The position numbers and the translations under genes were made by a program. A stretch of DNA of 55,451 nt, from contig CAMAUI010000015.1 in assembly GCA_945861385.1 (NCBI GenBank), forward strand, positions 1-55,451. The letters run 5' to 3'. The notes under the pieces are model-generated. The model was not told the DNA's origin and did not search any database. It saw only the letters and a list, made by a program, of their open reading frames with translations. Source of the stretch: Prosthecobacter debontii. GTDB taxonomy: Bacteria > Verrucomicrobiota > Verrucomicrobiia > Chthoniobacterales > Chthoniobacteraceae. This document shows, piece after piece, positions 34,262 to 43,059 of the stretch; the first letter of the stretch is position 1; each line of letters opens with the position of its first letter.

Positions 34262-34581
34262 CTCAGCGCAAGATCCTTGGATCATCGGAACAAACCTGCC
34301 GGGGGCGCCTGTCCACCAGCGAAAGGCGCTGATGAAACAGGCTGGGGAAAGTGCGAACTGCGGATTGCGAAGTTCAGTCAGTTCGACATTCGAAATGATG
34401 CGCCCCGCTGCCCTTCGGGCTCCTTTCAGTCGCGTGTCTCGCTGATACCGTCTCCAAAGTTATTCATAAGGGGCATAGTATTGACAAGGCGGGAGACGTT
34501 CGTGACTGGGCTCGAGCGGAGTGAACCGGAGCACCAGCGGAGATGGTGCCGGGAGCGAAGGCCTGCGCTTCTCCATCAGGC
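34262..34581. other. 320-bp spacer with no gene recognised
   Basis: Nothing coding is supported here. A TTGACA at 34481-34486 could serve as a -35 for the LEPR-protein gene, but no convincing -10 follows at 16-18 bp. No terminator-like hairpin with a T-tract was seen after rarA. Confidence 0.35.
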
Positions 34582-36066
34582 ATGAAAAATAGCCGCCGGC
34601 TTGCACAGCGCGCATCGGCCCTGCAAAGTGCCGGCATGAATTCGATCGAACTTCTCGAGCCGCGCATCGCGCCCGCCATCCTCACTCCCGTGGTCACGAA
34701 AGGCACCCTCACCATCACGCACGACACCAACAGCGCGACGACCGAGAAGCTCGTGCTCACGCAGACCGGGCCGGATTCGTTCACGCTCAATGACACGCTC
34801 GCAGCCGTGGGCTTCGGGCCGTTCAGCGGCGTGAAAAATGTCGCCATCACACTCGGCGAAGCCGGCCCGACCGCGGATCTCCGCTTTTCCAACGACGGCC
34901 TGCCGGGGAATCTCACGATCAATACCGGCAACGGGGGTTCCGACATCGGGATCCGGACGGTGAATGGCAGCGCGGGGCGGATTGCAGGTGCCGTGAAAAT
35001 CATCGGCGGCAACTTCGCGGACAAAGTCCTCGTCGAAGACGGGCTGGCCATCACGAAACCCGTGGTTTTCGACGGTCATGACGGCAGCGACGAGTTCCGT
35101 GCACGCGACGCGTACCTCGCGAAAAAGCTGACGCTTGAGTCCGTCGAGACCATCACGATCGAGGACATTTCCCCTGTCGTGATCGGCGGCATGCTCGTCG
35201 AAAATGAGGAGGCGAACGCCGCGGTGGTCTTCGTCCTCAGCAATGTGTCCACCATCGCCGGGCCGCTGACTTACTGCGGGAGCGACACGGTGACGGACAC
35301 GGTGACACTCGACGGGCAGGTCATCGGCCCCGCACTGCTCATGCTGTTCGGCGGCGTGAACGATGTGAGTTCAGCGGGCAATTTTTCATCTTCGCTCAAG
35401 ATCACCGGCGCAGGTGGGACGGACTCGGTTCTCTTCCGCACCAAGTCCCTCAATCTCGGTGATCCGCTGGAAGGCCCATTCATCACCGCGAAGGTTGCCG
35501 GGCCGCTCGCGATCAAGCTGGGCGACGGAGCCAACGATGTCACTTTCACGGATGGCAGCGTCTTTGCGAAAGGGTTCAGCATCGTCGGCGGGAAGGATGC
35601 GGACACGATCAACTTCGCAAAATTCAACGCCGACAAAAACGTGAGCCTCAACCTCGGCAGCGGCGCAAACACGCTCACGGATTTGGGTGGCGGCCTCGGG
35701 GCCAACTTCATCTCCGGAAGCTTCAGCTACACCGGGGGTGGCGATGCGGACACCGTAAATCTCGACGGGCTGATCGCGGGAAAAATCAAGATCATCCTCG
35801 GCAATGGCACCAACGGCGTGGACGGCATCGCGCGCATCATCGGCGCTTCGGCGGGCATCACGGGCGGCACCGGTGCGGACACCGTGTCACTCACGCTGCA
35901 CAGCACCGCGGGCGCGCTCACCGCGAAGCTCGGTGATGGCGCCGATGCATTCACGTTCAATGGCGGCGCGCTTGCATCGGTGAAGCTCGACGGCGGCAAA
36001 GGCACCGACACCCTCACCGGGCTGGCGAACCTCCCGGTCAAGCGCACGATCTCAGGTTTCGAGTAA
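34582..36066 (+). CDS. surface protein with LEPR motif and glycine/aspartate-rich beta repeats
   Basis: 494 aa. Instead of a classical signal peptide, the N-terminus has SIELLEPRIAPA with LEPR at 25-28. This resembles the LEPR-xLL domain reported at the N-terminus of large PVC surface or autotransporter-like proteins. The rest is a beta-helix-like array of G/D-rich repeats (GGNFADKVLV, GGKDADTINF, GGGDADTVNL, GGTGADTVSL, GDGADAFTFNGG, GGKGTDTLTG), similar in style to RTX/Ca-binding nonapeptide sequences but irregular. Probably exported and cell-surface; function unknown. Start ATG at 34582 (an ATG at 34636 would give a shorter form). Confidence 0.7.
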   Translation: MKNSRRLAQRASALQSAGMNSIELLEPRIAPAILTPVVTKGTLTITHDTNSATTEKLVLTQTGPDSFTLNDTLAAVGFGPFSGVKNVAITLGEAGPTADLRFSNDGLPGNLTINTGNGGSDIGIRTVNGSAGRIAGAVKIIGGNFADKVLVEDGLAITKPVVFDGHDGSDEFRARDAYLAKKLTLESVETITIEDISPVVIGGMLVENEEANAAVVFVLSNVSTIAGPLTYCGSDTVTDTVTLDGQVIGPALLMLFGGVNDVSSAGNFSSSLKITGAGGTDSVLFRTKSLNLGDPLEGPFITAKVAGPLAIKLGDGANDVTFTDGSVFAKGFSIVGGKDADTINFAKFNADKNVSLNLGSGANTLTDLGGGLGANFISGSFSYTGGGDADTVNLDGLIAGKIKIILGNGTNGVDGIARIIGASAGITGGTGADTVSLTLHSTAGALTAKLGDGADAFTFNGGALASVKLDGGKGTDTLTGLANLPVKRTISGFE

Positions 36067-36124
36067 ATGGCGGGGCGATTTTCTCGCTTGCCGCGCGTCA
36101 CGGTGTGCCGCGAGGCTGCGGCCA

Positions 36125-36697
36125 ATGAAAATCTTCCGCCTTTTCACCGCTCTCATCGCAATCGCAATCCCCCTCCCCGCCCAGGAGTTCACTCCCGAGG
36201 CGGGATTCGTGAGTCTTTTCAACGGGAAGGATCTCACCGGCTGGGGTTACATGGGCGAGGCGCCGCGCGATGGCCAGACGGAGGCGAGCGACGGGCGTTA
36301 TTCCGCGAAAGGCGGAACGCTGACTGTGAACCCGCACGCCGATGGGAAGGGGCCTCGCCTGCGGCAGCTTTGGACGACGAAGGAGTTCGCGAAGGACTTC
36401 GTTCTCAAGCTGGAATTCCGCGCGGCGGTGAATGCGGACAGTGGCGTGTTCCTCCGCAAGCCGTAGCTCCAGTGCCGCGATTATCTGGTCGCCGGGCCTT
36501 ACAAAGCGCTGAAGCAATACAAGCCGCAGGACTGGAATCAGCTCGTGATCACCGTGAAGGACGGCGTGGCGCATTGCACGTGCAACGGTGAGGTGCTGGA
36601 AGCCGCGCTGAAGCTGCCGGCGACCGGCCCCATCGGCCTCGAGGCGGATCGCGGCACGATGGAATACCGGCACATTCAGATCAAGGAAACGCCCTGA
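36125..36697 (+). pseudogene. DUF1080 / 3-keto-disaccharide hydrolase, interrupted by an amber codon
   Basis: A single frame runs 190 codons to the TGA at 36695-36697 but contains TAG at 36464-36466. Before it: signal peptide MKIFRLFTALIAIAIPLPAQ, then the DUF1080 opening GFVSLFNGKDLTGWGYMG and GVFLRKP. After it: LQCRDYLVAGPYKALKQYKP and the normal C-terminal strands ending IQIKETP. The family usually has Gln at the TAG position (CAG to TAG is one change). The two halves remain perfectly aligned, so this is a recent nonsense mutation or a sequencing error, not gradual decay. Confidence 0.85.
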
Positions 36698-36722
36698 CCC
36701 GCGCCGGGGCTGGCGGCGGCAT

Positions 36723-38009
36723 TTAGCCAAAGATCCGCCAGCGGGAAAAGAACAGGATCCCGACGATGGTGAGGAATGGAAGCAGGATAGGGACGGCGAA
36801 GCGGAGGAAGTAGCCGACGAACGAGGGAACGTGGACTTTCTGGTGCTCGGCGATGGCTTTGACCATGAAGTTTGGGCCGTTGCCGATGTAGGTCATCGCG
36901 CCGAAAAAGACCGCGCCGAGCGAGATGGCCTCGAGGATGCCCGCGTGCTCGGCGGCGAAGCGGATGACGTCGGGCCTGCTTGCGAGGTCGAGGTGTTGCT
37001 GGCCCATGGCGGTGGCGAGGAAGGCGAGGTAGGTGGGCGCGTTGTCGAGCACTCCGGAGAGGGCGCCGGTCGCCCAATAAAATGCGTGGGCGCTGTGGAT
37101 CGGGGGCGGCTCGGCCTGAAGGTAGCTCAGCGCCGGCACCATCGTCGCGAAAATGCCGACGAAGAGCCATGCGACCTCCTTGAGCGGCTCGAAGTTGAAG
37201 TCGTTCGCTTCGTGGACCGATTTCCTCGTCGTGAACCACGACCCGAGCGCGGCGACGAGCATCGCGGCCTCCCGCCAGCCGGCCGGCATCGCGAGCACCG
37301 CGATGATGATGAGACCGATGAAGAAGACATTGTGCAGGCCGTTGAATTCCCAAGTCTCGTGCGCCGTTTCCTTGTCACGAACCGCTTTCGGCGCGCGGAG
37401 GAAGTTGGCGCGGTCGAAGACGAAGAAGATCGCGATGAGCCCAAGGACACAGACGATCCAGCCCTCCCAGCAATGCTCGAACACCCAGAGAAACGGGATG
37501 CCTTTCAAGTAGCCCATGAAGAGCGGCGGATCACCGATCGGCGTGAGGCAGCCGCCGACATTGCTGATGATGAAAATGAAAAAGACGATGTGGAAGGACG
37601 TGATCCGGTATTTGTTCATCCGGATCCACGGACGGATCATGAGCATCGAGGCGCCGGTGGTGCCGATGATGTTGGCGAGGATGGCGCCGATCAGGAGATA
37701 GACGCAGTTCACCGTGGGCGTGGCCTCGCCCTTGACCCGGATGTGGATGCCGCCGCTGACGATGTAGAGCGAGCCGATGAGCGCGATGAAGCCGACGTAT
37801 TCCTCCAGCGCGTGGAGCATCGGCGACGTAATGCCATTGAGGAGATACCACCCCGCGCTGACCGCGCCGAGCAGCACGGCGATGAGCGGGTAGCGCTTGT
37901 GCCAGAAGTGCGGGAAGAACAGCGGACCCATGGCCACGCACGCGAGGAGCAGGGCGAAGGGTGCGAGCAGCCAGAGCGGCGGCGCGGCGGTGGTGGATGC
38001 GATCATCAT
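36723..38009 (-). CDS. NhaD-like sodium:proton antiporter (ArsB/NhaD superfamily)
   Basis: 428-aa inner-membrane protein with about twelve hydrophobic helices. The ion-transporter landmark NVGGCLTPIGDPPLFMGYLKG, the helix GAILANIIGTTGASMLMIRP, and the second-half counterpart ATGALSGVLDNAPTYLAF (the D-N-A-P/T motif) place it in the putative Na+/H+ antiporter branch related to NhaD and citrate transporters. Probably exchanges Na+ for H+ for pH or salt balance. The start is the ATG at 38009 (MMIAS); an ATG at 38006 is equally likely. Confidence 0.88.
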   Translation of the reverse strand: MMIASTTAAPPLWLLAPFALLLACVAMGPLFFPHFWHKRYPLIAVLLGAVSAGWYLLNGITSPMLHALEEYVGFIALIGSLYIVSGGIHIRVKGEATPTVNCVYLLIGAILANIIGTTGASMLMIRPWIRMNKYRITSFHIVFFIFIISNVGGCLTPIGDPPLFMGYLKGIPFLWVFEHCWEGWIVCVLGLIAIFFVFDRANFLRAPKAVRDKETAHETWEFNGLHNVFFIGLIIIAVLAMPAGWREAAMLVAALGSWFTTRKSVHEANDFNFEPLKEVAWLFVGIFATMVPALSYLQAEPPPIHSAHAFYWATGALSGVLDNAPTYLAFLATAMGQQHLDLASRPDVIRFAAEHAGILEAISLGAVFFGAMTYIGNGPNFMVKAIAEHQKVHVPSFVGYFLRFAVPILLPFLTIVGILFFSRWRIFG

Positions 38010-38083
38010 GAAAACGAGAAGGTGTCTATTTTGGCCACAGCCATCACATGCAAAAGGCGTGGCCGTTGAGCCGGAAGAGTCCG

Positions 38084-38836
38084 TCAGTGAAAAGGCGAAA
38101 TGTAAATCCGCATCGCGCGCACCTCGCCGCCCGGCCAGTAGAAGCGGCGCTCGAAATCAAACAGGTTGCGCGCGGGGTTGTAGTCGAGGCGCGCGGTCGC
38201 GCCGGTGTAATTTGGGTCATAGACGCGAAAGCGGATCGCGCCGCCCGGAAGCCGCTCGGACGCATACGCGATGACTGCGTGGTTTATGGACGGAAACTTC
38301 GCCAGATACAGCGCCTGCGGGCCGTCGGCGGCAATGGCGGATGCCACGGAGCGCGCGGTGACACCCTGAAAAAGCCGGACGGTCGGGCACGGCATCCGCC
38401 AGTTGCCAAATCGCAGATACGTCGGCCACCACGCTCCGATTTCCTCCTGCACGAGCCGCTGCTGCCCACGGCTGAACTCCCACAGACTGGCGTAGCCGGG
38501 GAAAGCGATCCGCAAATTCCGCGGCCTCGCACCGAGCCACGCGTGGATGCGGAAGAGCCGCCGGACGCGCTTGCGATATTCGTCCGCGGAGATGCGCGGC
38601 GCCGCCGGCTCGAAGCGCGCGAATTTCCAAAACTGCATGACCGCCCGCACCACCGGGAAGCAGCGCCGCGAAAACTCCGGCGCGTCCGCCTTGCCGTCCA
38701 TGTGCAGCCGCCCGGCCTCGTCCACGCCGTAGCCAAACACCGTCTCATTCGCAAACGCCATCCCGTCGCGCCGCGGGTCGAACTCGCGCGCGTGCAGCAC
38801 CGTCGCGAGGGCAAAAAGGATCAGCATTCGGAACAT
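38084..38836 (-). CDS. exported protein of unknown function
   Basis: 250 aa from the ATG at 38836, with signal peptide MFRMLILFALATVLHA. The C-terminal part contains SINHAVIAYASERLPGGAIRF followed by VYDPNYTG, a His...Asp-Pro-Asn pattern seen in papain-like cysteine-peptidase folds, but I could not place a catalytic cysteine in a convincing context. This could be an inactive or divergent peptidase-like domain. Not part of an obvious operon: it faces the Fic gene and follows the antiporter by 74 bp on the same strand. Confidence 0.6.
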   Translation of the reverse strand: MFRMLILFALATVLHAREFDPRRDGMAFANETVFGYGVDEAGRLHMDGKADAPEFSRRCFPVVRAVMQFWKFARFEPAAPRISADEYRKRVRRLFRIHAWLGARPRNLRIAFPGYASLWEFSRGQQRLVQEEIGAWWPTYLRFGNWRMPCPTVRLFQGVTARSVASAIAADGPQALYLAKFPSINHAVIAYASERLPGGAIRFRVYDPNYTGATARLDYNPARNLFDFERRFYWPGGEVRAMRIYISPFH

Positions 38837-39077
38837 GGGCCGCGCGTTGTAGCAGCGCTGGGCAGTTTGCCAACGCGCCATGCGAATTGGCGCGAACTCA
38901 GCGAAATTGCCGCACCGGTGCCGCCGACGCAGACGCAGCACGATTTGAGGGGCGACGCCTCTTGGCGTGGCCTGCAGCGTCACGTGCGGACGGGCAAGCA
39001 AATCCGTCCGCCTCCGTCGGAATCGGGCTTTTGCCTTCGCAATGCATCGGCTAGCGTCTTGCAGAAGACAACGACCA

Positions 39078-40397
39078 ATGAATCCGATTCTCGCCCAACT
39101 TGAAGAGCTCAAAGCCCAGTGGCTTGCCGCGCAGCCTTTGCCGGGCGCGAAGCATGACGAACTGTGGAGGAAGTTCCGCCTCGAATGGAATTACAACTCC
39201 AACCACATCGAGGGGAACACGCTCACCTATGGCGAGACGGAGCTGCTGCTCATCATGGGGCAGACGAAAGGCGACCACTCCATCCGCGAGTATGACGAAA
39301 TGAAGGCCCACGATGCGGCTGTGGCGCACATTGCCGAGTTGGCAAAAGAGCGGGCCATCGTCCGCGAGACCGACATTCGGAACTTCAACAAGATCATTCT
39401 CAAAGAGCCCTACTGGGCCGACGCCGTGACCGAGCACAGGCAGACCACGCAGGTGGAGATCATCCCCGGCGAATACAAGCGGCACCCGAACAACGTCAAA
39501 AGCCCCACCGGCGAACCCATCCTCTTCGCTTCGCCGACTGACACGCCTGCACGGATGCAGGAGTTCGTTGCGTGGATGCACGCGGAGCTGGACGCACCGA
39601 AGCTGCACCCCGTCGAGTTTGCCGCGCAATGCCATCATCGTTTCCTCACCATCCACCCGTTTGCCGATGGCAATGGCCGCGTCGCCCGCCTGCTCGCAAA
39701 CTACTTCGTCATGCGCGAAGGATTCCCGCCGATCATCGTGAAAAGCCGGGACAAAGCCGCCTACATCGCTGCTCTGCGCATCGCGGATGTGGGAGAACCG
39801 GAAAAACTCACGGACTACTTTGTCCGCGAAATGAAATGGTCTCTCGACATGGCTCACCGCGCGATGCGTGGCGAGAGCCTGAATGAGCCTGGGGATGTTG
39901 AGAAGGAGATCGCAGTGTTCATCAATCAGCAGGCGGTGAAGGACCGCGTTGCGCTTTCACGCACAAAAGAGGTGATTGAACAACTTGCCGATCAATTTTT
40001 GGCCCGCTTTTTCAAACGGGCGCAGGAGAAGATGATGAGGCTTGAGCCTTTGTTTAATTCTACGCTTTTGAAGTCCCATCTCCATATTGGCCACATAAGT
40101 GCGATAGACTGGAATGAGGGTTTTTCCGAATTCATTAAAGTGCATCCCAGAACTCACACATTTGATGCTGTGATCCAGTTTATCGGGTACAAAGGTCAGG
40201 CAAGAATTCCTTTCGATGTCGGTGTGACGTTGAGACTGAACTTTGATCAATACCGCTACTCAATTCTGAGAGATGGCAAATCCATGGTTGACCGCCGCTA
40301 TGACGAGTCGCTTTCGTCTGATGAGGTCGAGGCATTAACGGAGGATCTACTAGGGCGGGTATTTGCCGTAATAAAGAATACGGCCAGCCAGCAATAG
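39078..40397 (+). CDS. Fic domain protein (predicted AMP transferase)
   Basis: 439 aa. The Fic core motif H193-PFADGNGR-V-A-R is intact, predicting nucleotidyl (usually AMP) transfer to target proteins. An inhibitory helix motif [S/T]xxxE[G/N] occurs N-terminal to the core as S41-NHIE-G46-N, so this is a class II, self-inhibited Fic. The last 140 residues are not recognised and are visibly more AT-rich (from about 39950). An ATG at 39078 gives MNPILAQLEELK, a typical start. No antitoxin gene is adjacent. Confidence 0.88.
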   Translation: MNPILAQLEELKAQWLAAQPLPGAKHDELWRKFRLEWNYNSNHIEGNTLTYGETELLLIMGQTKGDHSIREYDEMKAHDAAVAHIAELAKERAIVRETDIRNFNKIILKEPYWADAVTEHRQTTQVEIIPGEYKRHPNNVKSPTGEPILFASPTDTPARMQEFVAWMHAELDAPKLHPVEFAAQCHHRFLTIHPFADGNGRVARLLANYFVMREGFPPIIVKSRDKAAYIAALRIADVGEPEKLTDYFVREMKWSLDMAHRAMRGESLNEPGDVEKEIAVFINQQAVKDRVALSRTKEVIEQLADQFLARFFKRAQEKMMRLEPLFNSTLLKSHLHIGHISAIDWNEGFSEFIKVHPRTHTFDAVIQFIGYKGQARIPFDVGVTLRLNFDQYRYSILRDGKSMVDRRYDESLSSDEVEALTEDLLGRVFAVIKNTASQQ

Positions 40398-40464
40398 CCA
40401 TTCCCGTCCTTTCGCCAGCCCATCCAGAGTGACACATCTGCAAACCTCCGCTACACGACCCGCG

Positions 40465-40869
40465 ATGCCTGAAACGCCGCCGCATATTCTCTACTGTCAC
40501 TGCCAATACGCGCAGGTGATCCCGAAGGCTGTGAAGGAGGCGGTGCTGCGGAAGTTGAGCGATAGCGGGGTGGCGTTTGATGCGGTGGCGGATCTTTGCG
40601 AGATGGCGGCGCGGCGCGACCCGGCGCTGGCGCGGATCGCAGGGGCGGGGCCGGTGAAGATCGCGGCGTGTTTCCCGCGCGCGGTGAAGGGGCTTTTTCA
40701 CCAGTGCGGGGCGGACTTGGATCCGAATGCGGCGGAGGTCTTGAACATGCGGACGCTGCCGGCGGAGGAGGTGGCGGATGCGCTGCTGGCGCAGGTTTTG
40801 AAGCCCAATATCCCTGCCGGAAAAGGAACGTCTCCGGCGGAAGAGGCTGCGAAGTCCGAAACCATCTGA
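40465..40869 (+). CDS. small cysteine-rich protein upstream of the ferredoxin
   Basis: 134 aa, cytoplasmic. Cysteines at 11, 13 (YCHCQYAQV), 45, 69 (KIAACFPRAVKGLFHQ) and 81. The pattern suggests a redox or metal-binding protein and is loosely like HdrA/iron-sulphur oxidoreductase partner domains. It is followed four bases later by a 2[4Fe-4S] protein, so the two are probably co-translated and interact. I know of no assigned function for this pair. Confidence 0.7.
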   Translation: MPETPPHILYCHCQYAQVIPKAVKEAVLRKLSDSGVAFDAVADLCEMAARRDPALARIAGAGPVKIAACFPRAVKGLFHQCGADLDPNAAEVLNMRTLPAEEVADALLAQVLKPNIPAGKGTSPAEEAAKSETI

Positions 40870-40873
40870 ATTT

Positions 40874-41728
40874 ATGCCGATCAAAGACGAAACCACGCTG
40901 CGCGTCGTCCTCTATGAGGGCGAGGGGTCTGTGCCACTCGATGAAAGCTCACGTTTTGCCACGCTGACCTCGCTGCTGGAGCGGGGCTTTGCGGTGACGC
41001 GGAGCACGGCGGGCGGTGCGGTGACGCCGCACACGCAGGGTTCGCTGGTGGTGCTGGGGCGGTTCGCGGAGGGCCGTGCGCCAGTGGCGGAGGACGCGGC
41101 GGGCGCGGTGAATGTGCGCTTTCACGACATCGCCAATCGCGGTGCGGACGAGGTCGCGGGGCTGGTGGAGCAGGAGCGCGAGGCCGTGGGCGCGGCGAAG
41201 CACGGGGAGTGGAAGCCGTGGTTCCCGGTGATTGATTATGACCGCTGCACGAATTGCATGCAGTGTCTGTCGTTCTGCCTGTTCGGGGTGTACGGGGTGG
41301 ATGCGGACAGCGCGATCCAGGTGCAGAACAACGACAACTGCAAAACGAATTGCCCGGCGTGTTCGCGGGTGTGCCCGGAGGCGGCGATCATGTTCCCCAA
41401 ATACAAGGCGGGGCCGATCAATGGCGACGTGGTGAGCGCGCAGGACCTGAACCGCGAGAAGATGAAAATAGACATCAGCGCGCTGCTGGGCGGCGATGTG
41501 TATTCGATGCTGCGGGCGCGGTCGGAAAAGGCGCAGAGCCGCTTCAGCAAAGAGCGCGACGAGGGGAAGGCGCTGACGGAACGGCAAAAATGTCTCGCGA
41601 AGCTGGCGGCCGCGGGGGACATCCCGGCGGAGGTGCTGGCGTCGCTGCCGTCGCAGGAGGAGATTTTGCGCAAGGCGGAGGAGGCGAAGGCGAAGGCCGC
41701 GGCGGCGCTCGCAGCGCAAAAAAAATAA
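40874..41728 (+). CDS. 2[4Fe-4S] ferredoxin-domain protein
   Basis: 284 aa. Cys motif C125-x2-C128-x2-C131-x3-C135 (DRCTNCMQCLSFC) and C156-x3-C160-x2-C163-x3-C167 (CKTNCPACSRVC) bind two cubane clusters. The first 110 residues resemble a small alpha/beta domain; the C-terminus (190-284) is charged and helical, rich in A/K/E. Electron carrier or sensor, paired with the preceding cysteine-rich protein. Located 203 bp before atpB, with the Rex-like operator between them. Confidence 0.85.
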   Translation: MPIKDETTLRVVLYEGEGSVPLDESSRFATLTSLLERGFAVTRSTAGGAVTPHTQGSLVVLGRFAEGRAPVAEDAAGAVNVRFHDIANRGADEVAGLVEQEREAVGAAKHGEWKPWFPVIDYDRCTNCMQCLSFCLFGVYGVDADSAIQVQNNDNCKTNCPACSRVCPEAAIMFPKYKAGPINGDVVSAQDLNREKMKIDISALLGGDVYSMLRARSEKAQSRFSKERDEGKALTERQKCLAKLAAAGDIPAEVLASLPSQEEILRKAEEAKAKAAAALAAQKK

Positions 41729-41776
41729 ACGCCAGACACGCCCGTCCGCAGCGACTTCGCACGGGGCGCAAAAAGT

Positions 41777-41794
41777 TTGTGAAAAGTTTCACAA
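41777..41794. promoter_or_regulatory. Rex-type operator upstream of the atp operon
   Basis: TTGTGAA-aagt-TTCACAA is a perfect 7-bp inverted repeat (9 bp when the flanking T/A pairs at 41776 and 41795 are included) and matches the Rex consensus TTGTGAAnnnnTTCACAA exactly. Rex is an NADH/NAD+-sensing repressor; ATP synthase genes are known Rex targets in Streptomyces. It lies 138 bp before the atpB ATG and downstream of the ferredoxin gene. A TTGCAT at 41800-41805 could belong to an overlapping promoter. Confidence 0.75.
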
Positions 41795-41844
41795 AGTTCT
41801 TGCATGGCTTTCTTCGAATCGCTTTTCTGCGCGTCCGCTTCGCC

Positions 41845-41873
41845 GGGTAGCGATGGTTTTCCATCGCCCACCC
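41845..41873. repeat. hairpin in the atpB leader
   Basis: GCGATGG-tttt-CCATCGC (41850-41867) forms a perfect 7-bp stem, extended by GGGT/ACCC (41845-41848 with 41870-41873) after a small bulge. It is in the untranslated leader between the Rex-like site and atpB. Could be an RNA control element or a solitary repeat unit. Confidence 0.55.
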
Positions 41874-41931
41874 TGCTCTCCCAGCCACCAGCCTTGGCCG
41901 GGGGCGCTTTGGTGACGCGATTATTTTTCTG

Positions 41932-42984
41932 ATGCCCGCAGCTTTCCAACGCCGTCCTTCGTCCGCCATCCGAGCGGCGCGCCTTCTTGCGCTGATCACG
42001 GCATTTCTCGCATTCCTCGCGCCGTCAGCATTGTGTGAGCACGGGCCTGCCCCGGTGGTCACGGAAAAGACCGCGGGCCACGATGCGCATGCGGCGCACG
42101 GCAAGGGTTTGCCGAATGACGCACCGGTGCTCTTCCACATCGGCCCGCTGCCGGTGAACAACTCGATGATCATCACGTGGATTGTGGCGATTGGCATCAT
42201 CGTCTTCGCACAAAGGGCGACCAGGCGCATCCGCTCCTCGCGGGAAGCCGCCAACGAAGTGCCGTCGGGCGCTCAGAACTTCTGGGAGTTCCTGGTCGAG
42301 TCCCTCTACAATTTCCTGGGCGAAATTCTCGGCCCGAAGCTGGTCAAGAAGACGTTCTGGTTTTTCGCCACGATTTTCATCTTCATCCTTTTTACAAACT
42401 GGTTTGGCCTGCTTCCCGGCGTGGGCACGATTGGATGGAGCGTGCCCGAGGATCCAGGCTCACCGCATATTTTCAATCACGTCACGCGCCCGCTGTTCCG
42501 CGGAGGCAATGCCGACTTGAACATGACGGCTGCGATGGCGCTGACATTTTTTGGGTGGTGGACTTGGTGGGCGATCCGGGAGAACAGCCACGGGAAAAAG
42601 GGGATCGGCGGTTTTTTCGCGGGCATCGTGGGTGTGCTGAAGCATCTCTTTGCACCGAAGGGCAAGGAGTCGGGCTTCATGAAGTATTTCCTCATCCTCG
42701 TGTTTGCGGCAGTCGGCCTCATCGAGGTGGTTTCGATTCTGTTCCGCCCGGTGTCGCTGAGCTTCCGTCTCTACGGGAACGTTTTTGCTGGGGAAAACAT
42801 CCTTGAATCCATGATGCAGCTCGTGCCCTGGCTTGGCTGGCTGATCCCGGTGCCGTTTTACTTTCTCGAACTGCTGGTCGGCCTGGTGCAGGCGCTCGTT
42901 TTCACGCTGCTGACTTCCGTTTTCACCCTCCTCATCTGCGAGCACGAGGAGGAGCACCAAGAAGGGGTGGCAGCACACCACTGA
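41932..42984 (+). CDS. atpB: ATP synthase F0 subunit a
   Basis: 350 aa, longer than E. coli AtpB because of an N-terminal signal-like segment and a His/Ala-rich stretch (about residues 1-75). Forms the proton half-channels next to the c-ring. The essential Arg sits in SLSFRLYGNVFAGE; the last helices (LELLVGLVQALVFTLLTSVF) are typical. First gene of the F-type ATPase operon; no atpI precedes it. Confidence 0.95.
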   Translation: MPAAFQRRPSSAIRAARLLALITAFLAFLAPSALCEHGPAPVVTEKTAGHDAHAAHGKGLPNDAPVLFHIGPLPVNNSMIITWIVAIGIIVFAQRATRRIRSSREAANEVPSGAQNFWEFLVESLYNFLGEILGPKLVKKTFWFFATIFIFILFTNWFGLLPGVGTIGWSVPEDPGSPHIFNHVTRPLFRGGNADLNMTAAMALTFFGWWTWWAIRENSHGKKGIGGFFAGIVGVLKHLFAPKGKESGFMKYFLILVFAAVGLIEVVSILFRPVSLSFRLYGNVFAGENILESMMQLVPWLGWLIPVPFYFLELLVGLVQALVFTLLTSVFTLLICEHEEEHQEGVAAHH

Positions 42985-43059
42985 GACAAATTTCGACCAT
43001 CTGACCGTGCATGTCAGCGGAGGTGGCCGGGAAAACAACAACACAACAAAGAAAACAAT

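Noticed and set aside
36464-36466. TAG in the DUF1080 gene as a pyrrolysine or recoded codon
   Set aside because: Other genes here end in TAG normally, the family has Gln at this place, and no recoding element is visible.
41776-41795. The palindrome upstream of atpB as a terminator of the ferredoxin gene
   Set aside because: Stem is AT-rich (about 9 bp), the loop is only two bases and no T-tract follows; the exact match to the Rex consensus explains it better.
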